From the NCBI RefSeq assembly GCF_041080655.1, contig NZ_CP163525.1, positions 5,208,001 to 5,272,000 on the forward strand: a stretch of 64,000 bases of DNA, read 5' to 3'. The notes below the pieces were generated by a model. The model was not told the DNA's origin and searched no databases. It saw nothing but the letters and a program-made list of their open reading frames with translations. The number at the start of each line of letters is the position of its first letter. Positions within the stretch are counted from its first letter, which is position 1. Of this stretch, positions 8,445 to 17,176 are shown in pieces. The position numbers were made by a program, and so were the translations under genes. Origin of the DNA: Streptomyces sp. CG4. Lineage in GTDB: Bacteria; Actinomycetota; Actinomycetes; Streptomycetales; Streptomycetaceae.

Positions 8445-8665
8445 ACGAACACCTCCACTTCGTGGAGGTACGGGCGTACGAGGGGAGTGTCGTACCAGTA
8501 GAGGTGCGCTTCGGTGTCGCGGCGGCGGACGGGGCGTGTGATCAATGGCGGGTCCGCGTCCGGCAGTTGGGCCGGGAACGCGCGACGGCGGCCCCGGGCG
8601 GGCGGCAGGGCCCGGATGAGCAGAAGCAGCAGCGATTCGATGACTCCGGCGATACGTGCGCGCAC
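8441..8665 (-). CDS. Small hypothetical protein (74 aa)
   Basis: GTG start at 8665 chosen because AAGGAG lies 7 nt upstream; the longer open frame has no RBS. The product starts with an amphipathic or hydrophobic helix (RIAGVIESLLLLLIRAL), then a basic Pro/Arg segment, and ends in VRPYLHEVEVFV. The stop overlaps the next gene (GTGA). It heads a divergent operon opposite the XRE regulator at 8799, so it probably belongs to the same locus. No recognised family. Confidence 0.7.
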   Translation of the reverse strand: MRARIAGVIESLLLLLIRALPPARGRRRAFPAQLPDADPPLITRPVRRRDTEAHLYWYDTPLVRPYLHEVEVFV

Positions 8666-8763
8666 GTCGAAGCTCCTTGAGCGGCAGGGGAGTTGGCGAG
8701 CGGTGATTACCGTTCGTGCCCTGATCGTCACAGCTGCGGCGTACGCTGCGGAAGAGGTTCGGT

Positions 8764-8785
8764 GTTGCCTGGGGCGCCAGGCAAC
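8764..8785. promoter_or_regulatory. 22-bp palindrome upstream of XRE regulator
   Basis: Perfect 9-bp arms GTTGCCTGG / CCAGGCAAC around GGCG, located between a TACGCT -10-like box (8742-8747) and the GGGGAGGGG RBS of the XRE gene at 8799. Position and symmetry suit an autoregulatory operator for a dimeric HTH protein. Confidence 0.75.
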
Positions 8786-8798
8786 GGGGAGGGGTGAC

Positions 8799-9623
8799 GT
8801 GGACGAAGACGTTGACGCGAAGCCGGTTTCCGGGCGGGCCATGCTGGGGCAGACGCTGCGGGTGCTGCGCGAGAAGGCCGGGAAGTCACTGGGGCAGCCG
8901 GCCGACGAGACCGGGTACGACAAGGGCTACTTGAGCCGCTTGGAGTCCGGGGAGCGGCTGTCCAAGGCGACCGTCATGGAGGACCTGGACGGGTATTACG
9001 GCACCGGTGACCTGCTGGTCTGCCTCTGGAAAGCGACTCGGCTGGACGCGTTCAAGGACCAGTACAAGGAGTTCATGGGGCTGGAGGCGACTGCGCGGAT
9101 CATGTGGAAGTTCTCGCCGGGGATTCCAGGGCTTCTGCAGACCGAGGACTTCGCCCGTGGGGTGTTGTCTGGAGTCCAGACAACGGCTGACGGTGACGAG
9201 GCCGTCGAGGAGCAAGTGGCCGCACGGCTCGGGCGGCAGTACCTGCTGAGGCAGAAGCCGGAGCCCGAGGTTCGGATCGCCATGGACGAGTTCGCACTCC
9301 GCCGTCCCGCTGCCTGGGGCAAGACCTGGCACGACCAACTGCTCCATCTTGAGGCCGCCGCGCTGTGGCCCAACGTGACGCTCCAAGTACTGCCGTTCTC
9401 GGCGGGAGCGCACCACCATATGAACGGGTCGCTGACGCTGCTCTGGCAGAGGGACGGAAGTGCCGTTGCCTACAAGGAGGGCAACGGTTGCAGCCGGCTG
9501 ATCGAGGATCCGGACGAAGTCCTGCGGCAGCGGCTGTCCTACGATCGGCTCCGCGACCTGGCGCTGTCCCCGTCAGACTCGCTCGCGTTCATCAGGGACG
9601 TACTGGAGGAGCACAGATCATGA
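8799..9623 (+). CDS. XRE-family regulator with DUF5753 domain (WhiJ-like)
   Basis: 274 aa. HTH_31/XRE domain at about 10-75 (LGQTLRVLREKAGKSLGQ... GYDKGYLSRLESG), then the DUF5753 ligand-like domain (about 95-270: PGILPGLLQTEDFAR-type motif, seen here as SPGIPGLLQTEDFAR). The GTG start has GGGGAGGGG 4-5 nt upstream; earlier codons in the open frame are not supported. The stop overlaps the DUF397 start (ATGA). WhiJ-type XRE proteins paired with BldB/DUF397 partners regulate development and antibiotic production in Streptomyces. Here the pair is associated with a toxin cassette. Confidence 0.9.
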   Translation: MDEDVDAKPVSGRAMLGQTLRVLREKAGKSLGQPADETGYDKGYLSRLESGERLSKATVMEDLDGYYGTGDLLVCLWKATRLDAFKDQYKEFMGLEATARIMWKFSPGIPGLLQTEDFARGVLSGVQTTADGDEAVEEQVAARLGRQYLLRQKPEPEVRIAMDEFALRRPAAWGKTWHDQLLHLEAAALWPNVTLQVLPFSAGAHHHMNGSLTLLWQRDGSAVAYKEGNGCSRLIEDPDEVLRQRLSYDRLRDLALSPSDSLAFIRDVLEEHRS

Positions 9624-9823
9624 CGCGCACCCCCGATCTCAGCACCGCCGTGTGGCGCAAGTCGAGCTACAGCGAAGGGGGAGACAATGACTGCGTCGAG
9701 GTCGCCGACGGCTACCCCGGCATCGTCCCCGTCCGCGACAGCAAGGTTCCCTCCGCCCACCCGCTGATCTTCTCGGCGACGTCCTGGGACGCCTTCGTGC
9801 GCGGCGCGAAGGAGACGGCGTGA
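9620..9823 (+). CDS. DUF397 protein, copy 1
   Basis: 67-aa DUF397 protein with the signature WRKSSYS-(x)n-CVEVADG-(x)n-VRDSK. The ATG overlaps the XRE stop and its own stop overlaps the next DUF397 (GTGA), so all three genes are coupled. DUF397 proteins are small partners, possibly antagonists, of adjacent XRE-DUF5753 regulators. Copy 2 directly follows and is closely similar, a tandem duplication. Confidence 0.92.
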   Translation: MTRTPDLSTAVWRKSSYSEGGDNDCVEVADGYPGIVPVRDSKVPSAHPLIFSATSWDAFVRGAKETA

Positions 9824-10020
9824 TCTTCGATCCCGGCACCGCCGCCTGGCGCAAGTCGAGCTACAGCGACGGGGGCGGCACGAACTGCGTCGAAGTCGCC
9901 GACGGCTACCCCGGTGTCGTCCCGGTCCGCGACAGCAAGACCCCCGACGGCACCGCGCTCGTCCTCACGGCATCGGCGTGGACAGCGTTCGTGGCGGCGG
10001 CGGTCCAGAGCGCCTGCTGA
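9820..10020 (+). CDS. DUF397 protein, copy 2
   Basis: 66-aa paralogue of copy 1: same WRKSSYSDGGG, CVEVADGYPG and VPVRDSK blocks, then a diverged hydrophobic tail (ALVLTASAWTAFV). GTG start overlaps the previous stop. The two copies are most alike in the first 45 codons, pointing to a recent duplication of the partner gene. Confidence 0.9.
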   Translation: MIFDPGTAAWRKSSYSDGGGTNCVEVADGYPGVVPVRDSKTPDGTALVLTASAWTAFVAAAVQSAC

Positions 10021-10022
10021 AG

Positions 10023-10124
10023 GTGTCGACTCACCACGAGGGCCCGCAGTATCGGCTGGTCGCGGCCTTCGTGCCGGTACTCCCCTTCCTCAACCCGCTG
10101 TGGTGCTACTGGGACAAGCCGTAG
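10023..10124 (+). CDS. Possible 33-aa small protein
   Basis: GTG-start frame just after the DUF397 stop, product VSTHHEGPQYRLVAAF then a hydrophobic VPVLPFLNPLWCYW segment and DKP. It looks like a single-pass small membrane peptide. There is only a weak RBS (CTGAAGG, 1-2 nt away), so translation may rely on coupling to the DUF397 gene. Confidence 0.3.
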   Translation: MSTHHEGPQYRLVAAFVPVLPFLNPLWCYWDKP

Positions 10125-10250
10125 CAGCGGTGTCTGCATGACAAGGTCGCCGGAACCATGGCGGTCGACAGACAGGAACCAGCCATCGCACCTCGACGTC
10201 GTCGCACCCTCGATCCGTTGTGCGAGATCATGTTCGAGCATGTGTGAGTT

Positions 10251-10688
10251 ATGGGCAGTGACGCGGGGGGTGCGTTGAAGGGCTGGGACATATCACCGTC
10301 CGGCGTCGCCGGGGTGGTCTCCCGCGTGGGTGACGTCATGAATGCCCTGGAAGGCATGGTCGAGGCGTACTCCACTGACGTGCAGGGTGCGGCGACCTCG
10401 GCCGGGACGCTGGCACCGGGCGGGGCGAGCGGAGAGCACAAGGGGCAGGCAGGGCTGGTGGCGGCTGCCCTCGCGGAGTTCGTCCAAGGTACTGCGGACG
10501 ATGTGCGGTTCATCGGCGTACGCGTCGGCAAGTCGGTCGGCGGGGCGGTGGAGGCCACCATGGCGTACGAGGCCGGTGACGTCGAAATGGCGGCCGAGAC
10601 ACAGCGACGGACGGCCGGCCTGGTCGAGCCGGACATGCCGGACGGGTGGACGGCGGGGTCGGCGGGCTGGAAGGCGGATCGTCCGTGA
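10251..10688 (+). CDS. DUF6507-like small secreted-effector partner
   Basis: 145 aa, mainly helical, with repeated Ala/Gly/Val heptad-like stretches (SPSGVAGVVSRVGDVMNALEG) and a W-x-A-G region near the end. Length and position immediately before a large toxin resemble the WXG100/ESX-type small partners of Streptomyces polymorphic toxins (annotated DUF6507). Its TGA overlaps the toxin GTG (10685). Assignment to DUF6507 is from memory; the ESX-type role is inference. Confidence 0.7.
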   Translation: MGSDAGGALKGWDISPSGVAGVVSRVGDVMNALEGMVEAYSTDVQGAATSAGTLAPGGASGEHKGQAGLVAAALAEFVQGTADDVRFIGVRVGKSVGGAVEATMAYEAGDVEMAAETQRRTAGLVEPDMPDGWTAGSAGWKADRP

Positions 10689-13059
10689 TCGAGCCGGAGT
10701 CGATTCCGCTTTTCACCGGCGACCTGGGGCAGTTGGAGGAGCACGTCCGAGCCCTGCGGCATGAGGCGGGGGCATACGAGAGGCCGGTGGGGAGGCCCAC
10801 CGGCAGTTCCAGGGGCTCTCGGCCTTCTACGAGGCGCCGGAAGCAGAGGACCTGTTCGCCTCCACGGCACCGGCGCGGGATGCCGCCGACGCGTTCGCGG
10901 ACAAGGTCGAGAAGGTCGCCGACGCTCTGGCGTCCTACGCCGTCGAAGTCGCGCCCATCGCCAAGCGGCTCGAACACCTGAAGAGCAAGGCGACCTCGTT
11001 CGTCGCCGGGCTGAAGACCAGTACCGGGGAATTCGACAAGAGCTGGAACAAGGACGCGGACAAGGTCGAAGAGCATCAGGCCCTGATGCACGACGTGGCG
11101 GTGGCACAGGCCGCGTTCACAGCGGCTGAGATCAGCTGCGCCGACACCATCACCGCGCTCGTCGGCGGCACCCAGTTCGTCATGAACACCGGCCCGAAGC
11201 AGCACGTGCCGCGGGGCGCCGAACTCTACGGCTACAGCGCCGACGTACTGGATCACGCCAAGAAGCTGCCCTGGGGCACCGCGGTGACCCAACACCATGA
11301 CCTGTGGGATCCGCACGACTTCAACTACTATTTCAAAAGCTTTGTCTGGGACGGGCTGATCGTCGACAACATCGCGGGCAGCGTCGACGGCATCCTCTCC
11401 ATGGCACACCTCAACGGGGCGCAGGCCTTCAAGGACTCCTGGACCGGTCTGGGTCGGGTACTGATCGGCGCAGATACGTATCTCCACGAGGCCGACGGAA
11501 AAAAGCCGACCGGCTTCTACGCCTCGGACTACGCCCAGGGCAGCAAGGTGTACACGAAGGAGTTCGCCAAGTCCTTCGTGGCGTGGGACGAGTGGAAGGA
11601 GAACCCCGCCAGAGCCTCGGCGACAGTGTTCTTCAACGCCCTCACCCTCGGTGCGGGCCCCGCAGGTGCCGCTGCAAAGGCGGGCAGATTCGGTTCGCTG
11701 GCCAAGGGGCTCGGTGTCGTGGCGAAGGTCGGCGAGGTGGTCGACCCTGTGTCAGCCGGGCTGAAGGTGACCGGCCGGGTCGTGCGCTCGCTGCCCAAGG
11801 TCTCCGAGGTGACGTCGAGAGTCCTGGCCGACGTGGACGCCTCGGTCGACGTGGGACGCGTCCACAGTGTGATCGAACTGGGGGACGGCTCCAAGGTCGT
11901 CATCCAGGACGGCAAGTTCATCGCTTACGACAAGGACGGGCACGTAGTCGCCGTGCCTCCTGCGCAGGAACGATCCGGAGCCGCGGGGGCCACGAACGGG
12001 CATGCGTCCGTACCGGAACGGGAACTCGTCGAGGTCGGTGGTCGAGGCGCCGGACATACGGCGCTCGGTGGTGCTGACGTGGGCCACGTGCCGTCTTCGC
12101 ACACCGGGTCCCCCGAGGGGCATGGCGGTGGCTCTCACCACGGAGGCGGATCGGGTGGTGGCCGAGATCCCCTCGACGCCGAGCGCGAGATCATGCGCAA
12201 GCAGGTCGAGCGGGCCAACAACGACCCGAAGTGGTTCAAGAAGCACTACCGGTCCAACGGCTACCGGCGTTCGACAACGGCTGAGGGCGGTTACGGCCAG
12301 GCCGTGCCGCAGATTGTGCCCGACCCGTTCCACCCGGGGAGATGGATCGCGAAGAGCGATATGCCGCCGGCGATCAGGGAGCACTACCTCCACAATGACC
12401 CCGTCCGGGGCGGGCGCTCGGACGTGCGCCCCGAGGCGCTGCATCACCTGGATGAGCAGGCCTCCGTTCGGGACAAGGCCATCAAGGCCGACAAGGCCGC
12501 CGAGGCTGAACTGAAGCAGGCGGAGAAGGCGTATGCGGCCGACCCGACACAGGAGTTGGCCGACGCGATGGACAAGGCGGACGCGAAGCACTCACCTCTG
12601 CACGGGGATGCCAACCGGCAGAGTGAGCTGTTCGGTGAGGATGTTGCGGAACACCAGGCGATACCCGAGCACTACCCTGGCGCGGAACGAGTGGACGACA
12701 GGGCGTTCGGAAACAACCGGTTCGACCAGATCTACAAGACGCACGATGGACGTTTTGTCGTGGTGGAGGCGAAGGGGTCGACGGAAGCCAAGCTCGGGGT
12801 GCGCAAGGGCGTCAGCGGGCGGTTGGTGAAGCAGGGGACGCGGGAGTACTTCCAGACCATCCTCGACGAGATGGAGCTGAGAGCGGAAAGAAACGAAAGG
12901 AAGGGGCACTTCGAGGCGGCCGAGGCAGAGCGCAAGCTGGCGGAAGACCTGGATACAGCCTTGAAGCACGACAACGTCGACTACGTCCTCGTCAAGGCAA
13001 AGTCCGACGGGGCTAAGTACGCTGGCTACGAGATGTACCAGTTCGACATCAAGAAGTGA
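10685..13059 (+). pseudogene. Polymorphic toxin gene with a single-base frameshift
   Basis: Reads as one about 791-aa protein if one base is restored in the G5 tract at 10768-10772. The N-terminus (VIEPESIPLFTGDLGQLEEHV...) is in frame 2. The rest (GEAHRQFQGLSAFYEAPEAEDLFAS... to 13059) is in frame 1 without another defect. Modules: helical trafficking domain about 1-125, a central Ala/Gly-rich region, a Gly/His-rich linker (about 12040-12180), and a C-terminal domain with RFDQIYK and VVVEAKG, which fit the D and ExK of PD-(D/E)XK nucleases (D codon 12724, E codon 12766). An Imm49-type protein follows. An internal ATG at 11086 could yield a 657-aa product lacking the N-terminal targeting part. 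A sequencing error cannot be excluded. Confidence 0.78.
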
Positions 13060-13067
13060 GGACCCCC

Positions 13068-13937
13068 ATGCCGACGCGTGTTTCGCGCCCGCCGAATGCA
13101 AGTGGTCACCCGGATCTGGACAGGTTTCGGCAGGAGCTCAATGCGCGAACCGTCAAGGACGTCGAAGATCTTGAAGGTTATCCGGAGCGTTTCGGCATGA
13201 TATTTCACCGGGCTCAGTCCCGGGGATTCATGCTATGCCTGGACGACCCCAAGGCCGAGCTCCTGGAAACCTGGGAGGCCTGGGTCATGGCCATGCAGGT
13301 CGGCTCGGCTCTCTTCGCCTCCGCCACGGCTCCTGAGGGATCCACGGTCGAGCACCTGATCGCCCACAAGATCCGCTCCATTCCGGCCGGCGGCCCGAAG
13401 CACTTCACTGACGCCGGCACCTGGCTGGAGGCCTTCTGGCTGGCGGTCGTCTGCCGTGATCAGGACCGGATGACCCAGCTCTGCCAGGTGCCGATCGAGA
13501 CCCTCCGTGCCTCGGGCGCGGTCTTCGAGGAGTACATCTACGACTGGGTGGAGACTCTTCAGACGTACTGGCTGGAGCGGCCCGGGCTCGGTGAGAAGCT
13601 GACCGCGGCCTTCGACGGGACCGATCCCGACCGGCTGCGGGTCATCGACCGCGAAATGATGCTGAAGGTTCTCTATCCGCCGATCAACCTCTTCTACCGC
13701 TTCATCAGCCGGGATCCCGTGAAGTTCAACGAGGCCCTGGTGCAGGCGCTTGAGCTTCACAAGGAGTACTGGACAGCTGATCCCGAGCGCGAGGAGTCGG
13801 GAGGCGGTGACATCCCGCTCGCGGTACTCGCGATCACTTGCCTCGCCTACGACGCCGGCCGTCCCATCGAGGTCGAGTCCGAGTATCTGCCCGAGCACCT
13901 GCTGAAGCGCAGCTGGCTCGGCGAATTCCCCACATGA
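13068..13937 (+). CDS. Imm49-family immunity protein
   Basis: About 289 aa. Start at ATG 13068 with GAGGA 5-6 nt upstream; a GTG at 13056 overlapping the toxin stop is the alternative. All-helical composition with the W/Y-rich blocks of immunity-49 proteins (EAFWLAVVCRDQDRM, LHKEYWTADPER, CLAYDAGRPIEVES...YLPEHLL). It lies directly after the toxin C-terminal domain, the canonical place for a cognate immunity protein, and would protect the producer by binding the nuclease domain. The family call rests on recalled motifs. Confidence 0.8.
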   Translation: MPTRVSRPPNASGHPDLDRFRQELNARTVKDVEDLEGYPERFGMIFHRAQSRGFMLCLDDPKAELLETWEAWVMAMQVGSALFASATAPEGSTVEHLIAHKIRSIPAGGPKHFTDAGTWLEAFWLAVVCRDQDRMTQLCQVPIETLRASGAVFEEYIYDWVETLQTYWLERPGLGEKLTAAFDGTDPDRLRVIDREMMLKVLYPPINLFYRFISRDPVKFNEALVQALELHKEYWTADPEREESGGGDIPLAVLAITCLAYDAGRPIEVESEYLPEHLLKRSWLGEFPT

Positions 13938-14004
13938 CCCCTCACGACCACGACTGCCGGCTCCTGGAGTCCGTCTCCGTTCGGAGACATCGGAAGAGAC
14001 ACCC

Positions 14005-15393
14005 GTGACGAAAGACGTCATCGCGCTCACCCCCAAGATGCCTGACCTGCGCACGTTGTTGGCGGGTCTCTTCGCGGGCGGCCCCGGTCTCGGCGTGAAC
14101 GGTGCGCGTGACGGTGCCGTCGTCCAGCTGTGCTCACCGGACGGACGGCCCCTTGTCTCCGTGGAGGCACCGGTCCTGGTCCATGTGCCCGGCGAGATCG
14201 AGCGACTCCTGCGGTGCGCGGCGCCCGGCGGACCGGTGTGGTGGACGGAGGCACGCGCCTCCGCCGCGATCGCCGAGGCCGGCCGGCTCGCAGGTTCCTT
14301 CGCCGGACGCCTGGCCACCGTCCTGGGCGGGGAGGTCTGGCCCCCAAAGGCCGCCACGACCGAGGTCGTGCCCCTCACCACGGACATGACCGCGATCCCC
14401 GTCCCGCTCACCGAAGCCCCGGCGGTCGACGTTCTCACGGAGGCGACTGCCGTCGTCATCCAGGACAGGCCGGTGGTCGCGCTGACCAGCTGGCTGTCGG
14501 ACGCCTTCCGGACCGCTTCGGACGCCGACCGTAGTCTGCAGATCGTCACCCCGCCCACGGCGCGGCTGACCCTGCCCACCCGCACCGCCCTGCGCGGTCT
14601 GCCGAACCGGTGGGTGATCCAGGATCCGGAGCACGGCTGCTACGACGGGCTGTCCGGCGCCGTACTCCAATGGCAGGGCGGCACCTTCAGCCCCGTTCGG
14701 AACGAGCACGGCGCGGCCTCGGTGGCCGCGCCCTTCGCGACGGCCGCCGACACCGGTGACCGCCAGCTCCTGCTCGCTGTGCGCACCCGGCACCGGCCGA
14801 CCGCGACCCTTGTCCTCGGACGCGCCCTGGAGGCCGTCTGGCGCCACCTGACCGGCGCCCCGCCCGCCGGCTGGAGTACCGCCGAACCGGTCAATCTGCC
14901 CTGGTCCACGCGGCAGATCACCGAACTCGCCAGGGCTCGTGCGCCGAGGCCCACCTTGCTGATCGCCGTCGGGGACCCCGAACGCCCGGGCTTGGCCACG
15001 GTCCGCGTACGGCGCACCCCGGCGGGAGTGGAGGAGGAGATCACCCTGGGGCTCGGCTACGGCTGTGACGAGCAGCCGCCGCTCGACGCGATCGCATCAC
15101 TTGCCGAGGCGCTCGACGCCGAGCATGGCCTGGTCACCCTGCTGACCTCACTGCGTGCCGCCCGCCGGGACCTGATGGTGCCGGCACGCATCGAGGCACC
15201 GCCCGTACCGGTGGCGTTCACGCTCGGCGGAGCCGAGACGGACGCGGTCGGGCGTCGGCGCGCCGAACACCCGCCGGCCGGCCCGGAGCCGCTGCACCTG
15301 GGGCGTGCCCTGCACTACCCGCTGGGCGACGGCACGGACGCCGGCGCCTGGGGAAGGCTGAAGCGACTGACGGAGGACCTCAAGCGGGGCTGA
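14005..15393 (+). CDS. DUF6177-like protein of toxin/ESX locus
   Basis: 462 aa, no signal peptide or membrane span. The sequence (MTKDVIALTPKMPDLRTLL..., PTARLTLPTRTALRGLPNRWVIQD, YDGLSGAVLQWQ, ...ALHYPLGDG) resembles the DUF6177 proteins that accompany type VII-like loci in Streptomyces; that assignment is from memory. It follows the immunity gene by 67 bp on the same strand, so it is probably part of the cassette. The biochemical role is unknown. Confidence 0.65.
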   Translation: MTKDVIALTPKMPDLRTLLAGLFAGGPGLGVNGARDGAVVQLCSPDGRPLVSVEAPVLVHVPGEIERLLRCAAPGGPVWWTEARASAAIAEAGRLAGSFAGRLATVLGGEVWPPKAATTEVVPLTTDMTAIPVPLTEAPAVDVLTEATAVVIQDRPVVALTSWLSDAFRTASDADRSLQIVTPPTARLTLPTRTALRGLPNRWVIQDPEHGCYDGLSGAVLQWQGGTFSPVRNEHGAASVAAPFATAADTGDRQLLLAVRTRHRPTATLVLGRALEAVWRHLTGAPPAGWSTAEPVNLPWSTRQITELARARAPRPTLLIAVGDPERPGLATVRVRRTPAGVEEEITLGLGYGCDEQPPLDAIASLAEALDAEHGLVTLLTSLRAARRDLMVPARIEAPPVPVAFTLGGAETDAVGRRRAEHPPAGPEPLHLGRALHYPLGDGTDAGAWGRLKRLTEDLKRG

Positions 15394-15507
15394 CGCTTCA
15401 GGATGCCGACGGGGTCCAGTCCCCCAGCGCGGGGGCGGGTTGCCACGATCCGGTGAAGCGGCGGCATACCGTTCCAGGTGAGGCCGTGAGATGTCTATGG
15501 TGTGGAT

Positions 15508-15795
15508 ATGGCTGACAACACGACCATCCAGGTCTCTCGGCAGGCCCGTGACCATCTCGCCCAGGTGGCCAAGGAGCGGGGGCTGACCCTGGGGCAGCTG
15601 GTGGAGAATCTGGCGGAGCGGGAACTCACGGCCGCGCAGATCGCCGAGCGGGTGGCCGCCACGCGAGAGGTTCTGCGTGAGCGTATGGGCTGCACGCTGT
15701 CCGACGAGGAACTCGACGCGGGACCGAACGTGCTGGCCAACATCTATGCGATGGCGGCCGAGAAGATGCACGCGCAGAAGGGCATGGCCGCTTGA
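15508..15795 (+). CDS. VapB-like antitoxin
   Basis: 95 aa. The N-terminus (MADNTTIQVSRQARDHLAQVAKERG) looks like a ribbon-helix-helix DNA-binding domain. The rest is an acidic/helical tail suited to toxin neutralisation. Start ATG 15508 lies 6 nt after a TATGGT -10 box (15496-15501), predicting a leaderless mRNA. Stop overlaps the next start (TTGA), the tight coupling typical of type II toxin-antitoxin pairs. Confidence 0.72.
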   Translation: MADNTTIQVSRQARDHLAQVAKERGLTLGQLVENLAERELTAAQIAERVAATREVLRERMGCTLSDEELDAGPNVLANIYAMAAEKMHAQKGMAA

Positions 15796-16193
15796 TCATC
15801 CTCGATACGAGCGCTGTCGTCGCCCTGACGAAGGGACATCGGGCGCTGCACCACCTGGCGGACAACGTCGCCCACACTCCGGGTGACTGGCTGCACATCC
15901 CTGCGCTCTGCCTCATGCACGCGGAGGCGGAGGAGAAGGGGGCGGCCAGTGATGTGTTGCGGCTCGCCGGTGTCATGGTCGATCCGCTCGGCCAGGCAGC
16001 GGCTGCGACGGTGGGCGCGATGTACCGCGATGGCTGGGGCGGCCCCGACATCTGCCACGCCCTGTACGTCGCGACACCGCACCTGGAGACGGGTGATGGC
16101 ATGTCGATCATCCTGACCGGCCGCGAGCCGGATTACCCGCCCGGAATCCTCACCGTCGATATCGATTCCCCCGGCATGCTCGGCCACTACTGA
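15792..16193 (+). CDS. PIN-domain-like (VapC-like) protein
   Basis: 133 aa from a TTG start overlapping the antitoxin stop. The N-terminal LIILDTSAVVAL carries the first PIN aspartate (D5), and a Glu in LMHAEAEEKG fits the second acidic position. The C-terminal acid-rich strand motif is less clear (WGGPDICHALYVATPHLE). It may be an active RNase toxin or a diverged PIN fold. The 3' end overlaps the convergent NmrA-like gene by 7 bp. Confidence 0.65.
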   Translation: MIILDTSAVVALTKGHRALHHLADNVAHTPGDWLHIPALCLMHAEAEEKGAASDVLRLAGVMVDPLGQAAAATVGAMYRDGWGGPDICHALYVATPHLETGDGMSIILTGREPDYPPGILTVDIDSPGMLGHY

Positions 16194-17053
16194 CCCAGCA
16201 ACGTCCCCCAGTCCTTCCCAGCCGCCCACTCCGCGAAGGTCGTCCAGCCGACCTCCGGATATGCCCGGCGCAGAGCAGGGGCGTCGACGTCGAGGCCTGT
16301 GGTGGTGAAGTACGCGAACATGGCCGCCAGGTCCGCGGAGTGGGTGCGGACGTGGTCGAGGGCGACCTCGTGGTGGGTGATCGGATGGCCCGTGGCGGTG
16401 GTGAGGGCGGCCGCGATCTCGGCCGCGGTGCGGGTGTCCGAGGCGATGTCGATACGACGGCCCGTGAATTCCTTCCGGCGGCCGAAGGCCAGCGCGGCGA
16501 ACGCGCCGATGTCCGCGGCGGGGATCAGGGCGAAGGGCCGGTCCGCGGGCATGGGCCAGCCGAAGGCGCCCTCGCGCAGTCCGGCCAGGGTCCAGTCGGC
16601 GGTGTAGTTGTCCATGAAGGCGGCCGGGGCGATCACCGTCCAGGGCACGCCGGAGGCGCGCAGGTGCCGCTCGATCTCGTACTTGCTGTCGTAGTGCGGG
16701 ATGCCGGTGCCGCGGTCGGCGTGGGCGGCGGAGGTGAGGACGACGTGCCCGAGGCGGGCGGCCGCGGCGGCGTCGACGAGGGTTCTGCCCTGCCGGACCT
16801 CGGTCGCCGTGTCGGTGCCGAAGGGGGTCGTGACCGCGAAGAGCGCGTCCGCGCCGGTCAGGGCCGCGTCGAGGGAGGCGCGGTCGTCGAAGTCGGCGTG
16901 GCGGATCTCGGCGCCGAGGGCGCGCAGGGCGTCGGCGGCCGCCGAGTCGGGGCGGCGGGTCAGGGCGCGGACGTGGTGGCCGGCGGCCCGCAGAGCACGG
17001 GCGGTGGCTCCGCCCTGGGCGCCGGTGGCGCCGGTGACGGCGACGGTGAGCAT
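16187..17053 (-). CDS. NAD(P)H-binding (NmrA-like) oxidoreductase
   Basis: 288-aa atypical short-chain dehydrogenase. Rossmann motif TGATGAQG at residues 8-15, ALTRR after strand 2, VLTSAAH and YDSKYEIERHLR following. Start ATG 17053 has GGGGGA 5-6 nt upstream; the far longer open frame is a shadow. It is transcribed divergently from a MarR repressor across a 120-bp region with three CTGCGT..CGCAG motifs, so it is the probable MarR target, perhaps a quinone- or electrophile-responsive reductase (inference). Confidence 0.87.
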   Translation of the reverse strand: MLTVAVTGATGAQGGATARALRAAGHHVRALTRRPDSAAADALRALGAEIRHADFDDRASLDAALTGADALFAVTTPFGTDTATEVRQGRTLVDAAAAARLGHVVLTSAAHADRGTGIPHYDSKYEIERHLRASGVPWTVIAPAAFMDNYTADWTLAGLREGAFGWPMPADRPFALIPAADIGAFAALAFGRRKEFTGRRIDIASDTRTAAEIAAALTTATGHPITHHEVALDHVRTHSADLAAMFAYFTTTGLDVDAPALRRAYPEVGWTTFAEWAAGKDWGTLLGQ

Positions 17054-17090
17054 GGGTGTCCCCCAGGTGGGCGCGTAGAGTGGATGATGC

Positions 17091-17155
17091 CTGCGTGACG
17101 CATTAACTGCGTCGCGCAGGAAAGACGGTAGCGCGAGTTTCGCTGCGTCGCGCAG
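17091..17155. promoter_or_regulatory. Triple MarR-operator-like motif
   Basis: Two identical copies of the palindromic 13-mer CTGCGTCGCGCAG (17107-17119, 17143-17155) and a diverged copy CTGCGTGACGCAT (17091-17103) lie between the divergent NmrA-like and MarR genes. Centre spacings are 16 and 36 bp. Suits cooperative binding by a MarR dimer controlling both genes. Confidence 0.75.
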
Positions 17156-17176
17156 TGATTTTTGGAGGCGAGCCCC

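Noticed and set aside
14134..14847. Minus-strand 237-codon frame opposite the DUF6177-like gene
   Set aside because: Shadow ORF with no RBS or domain.
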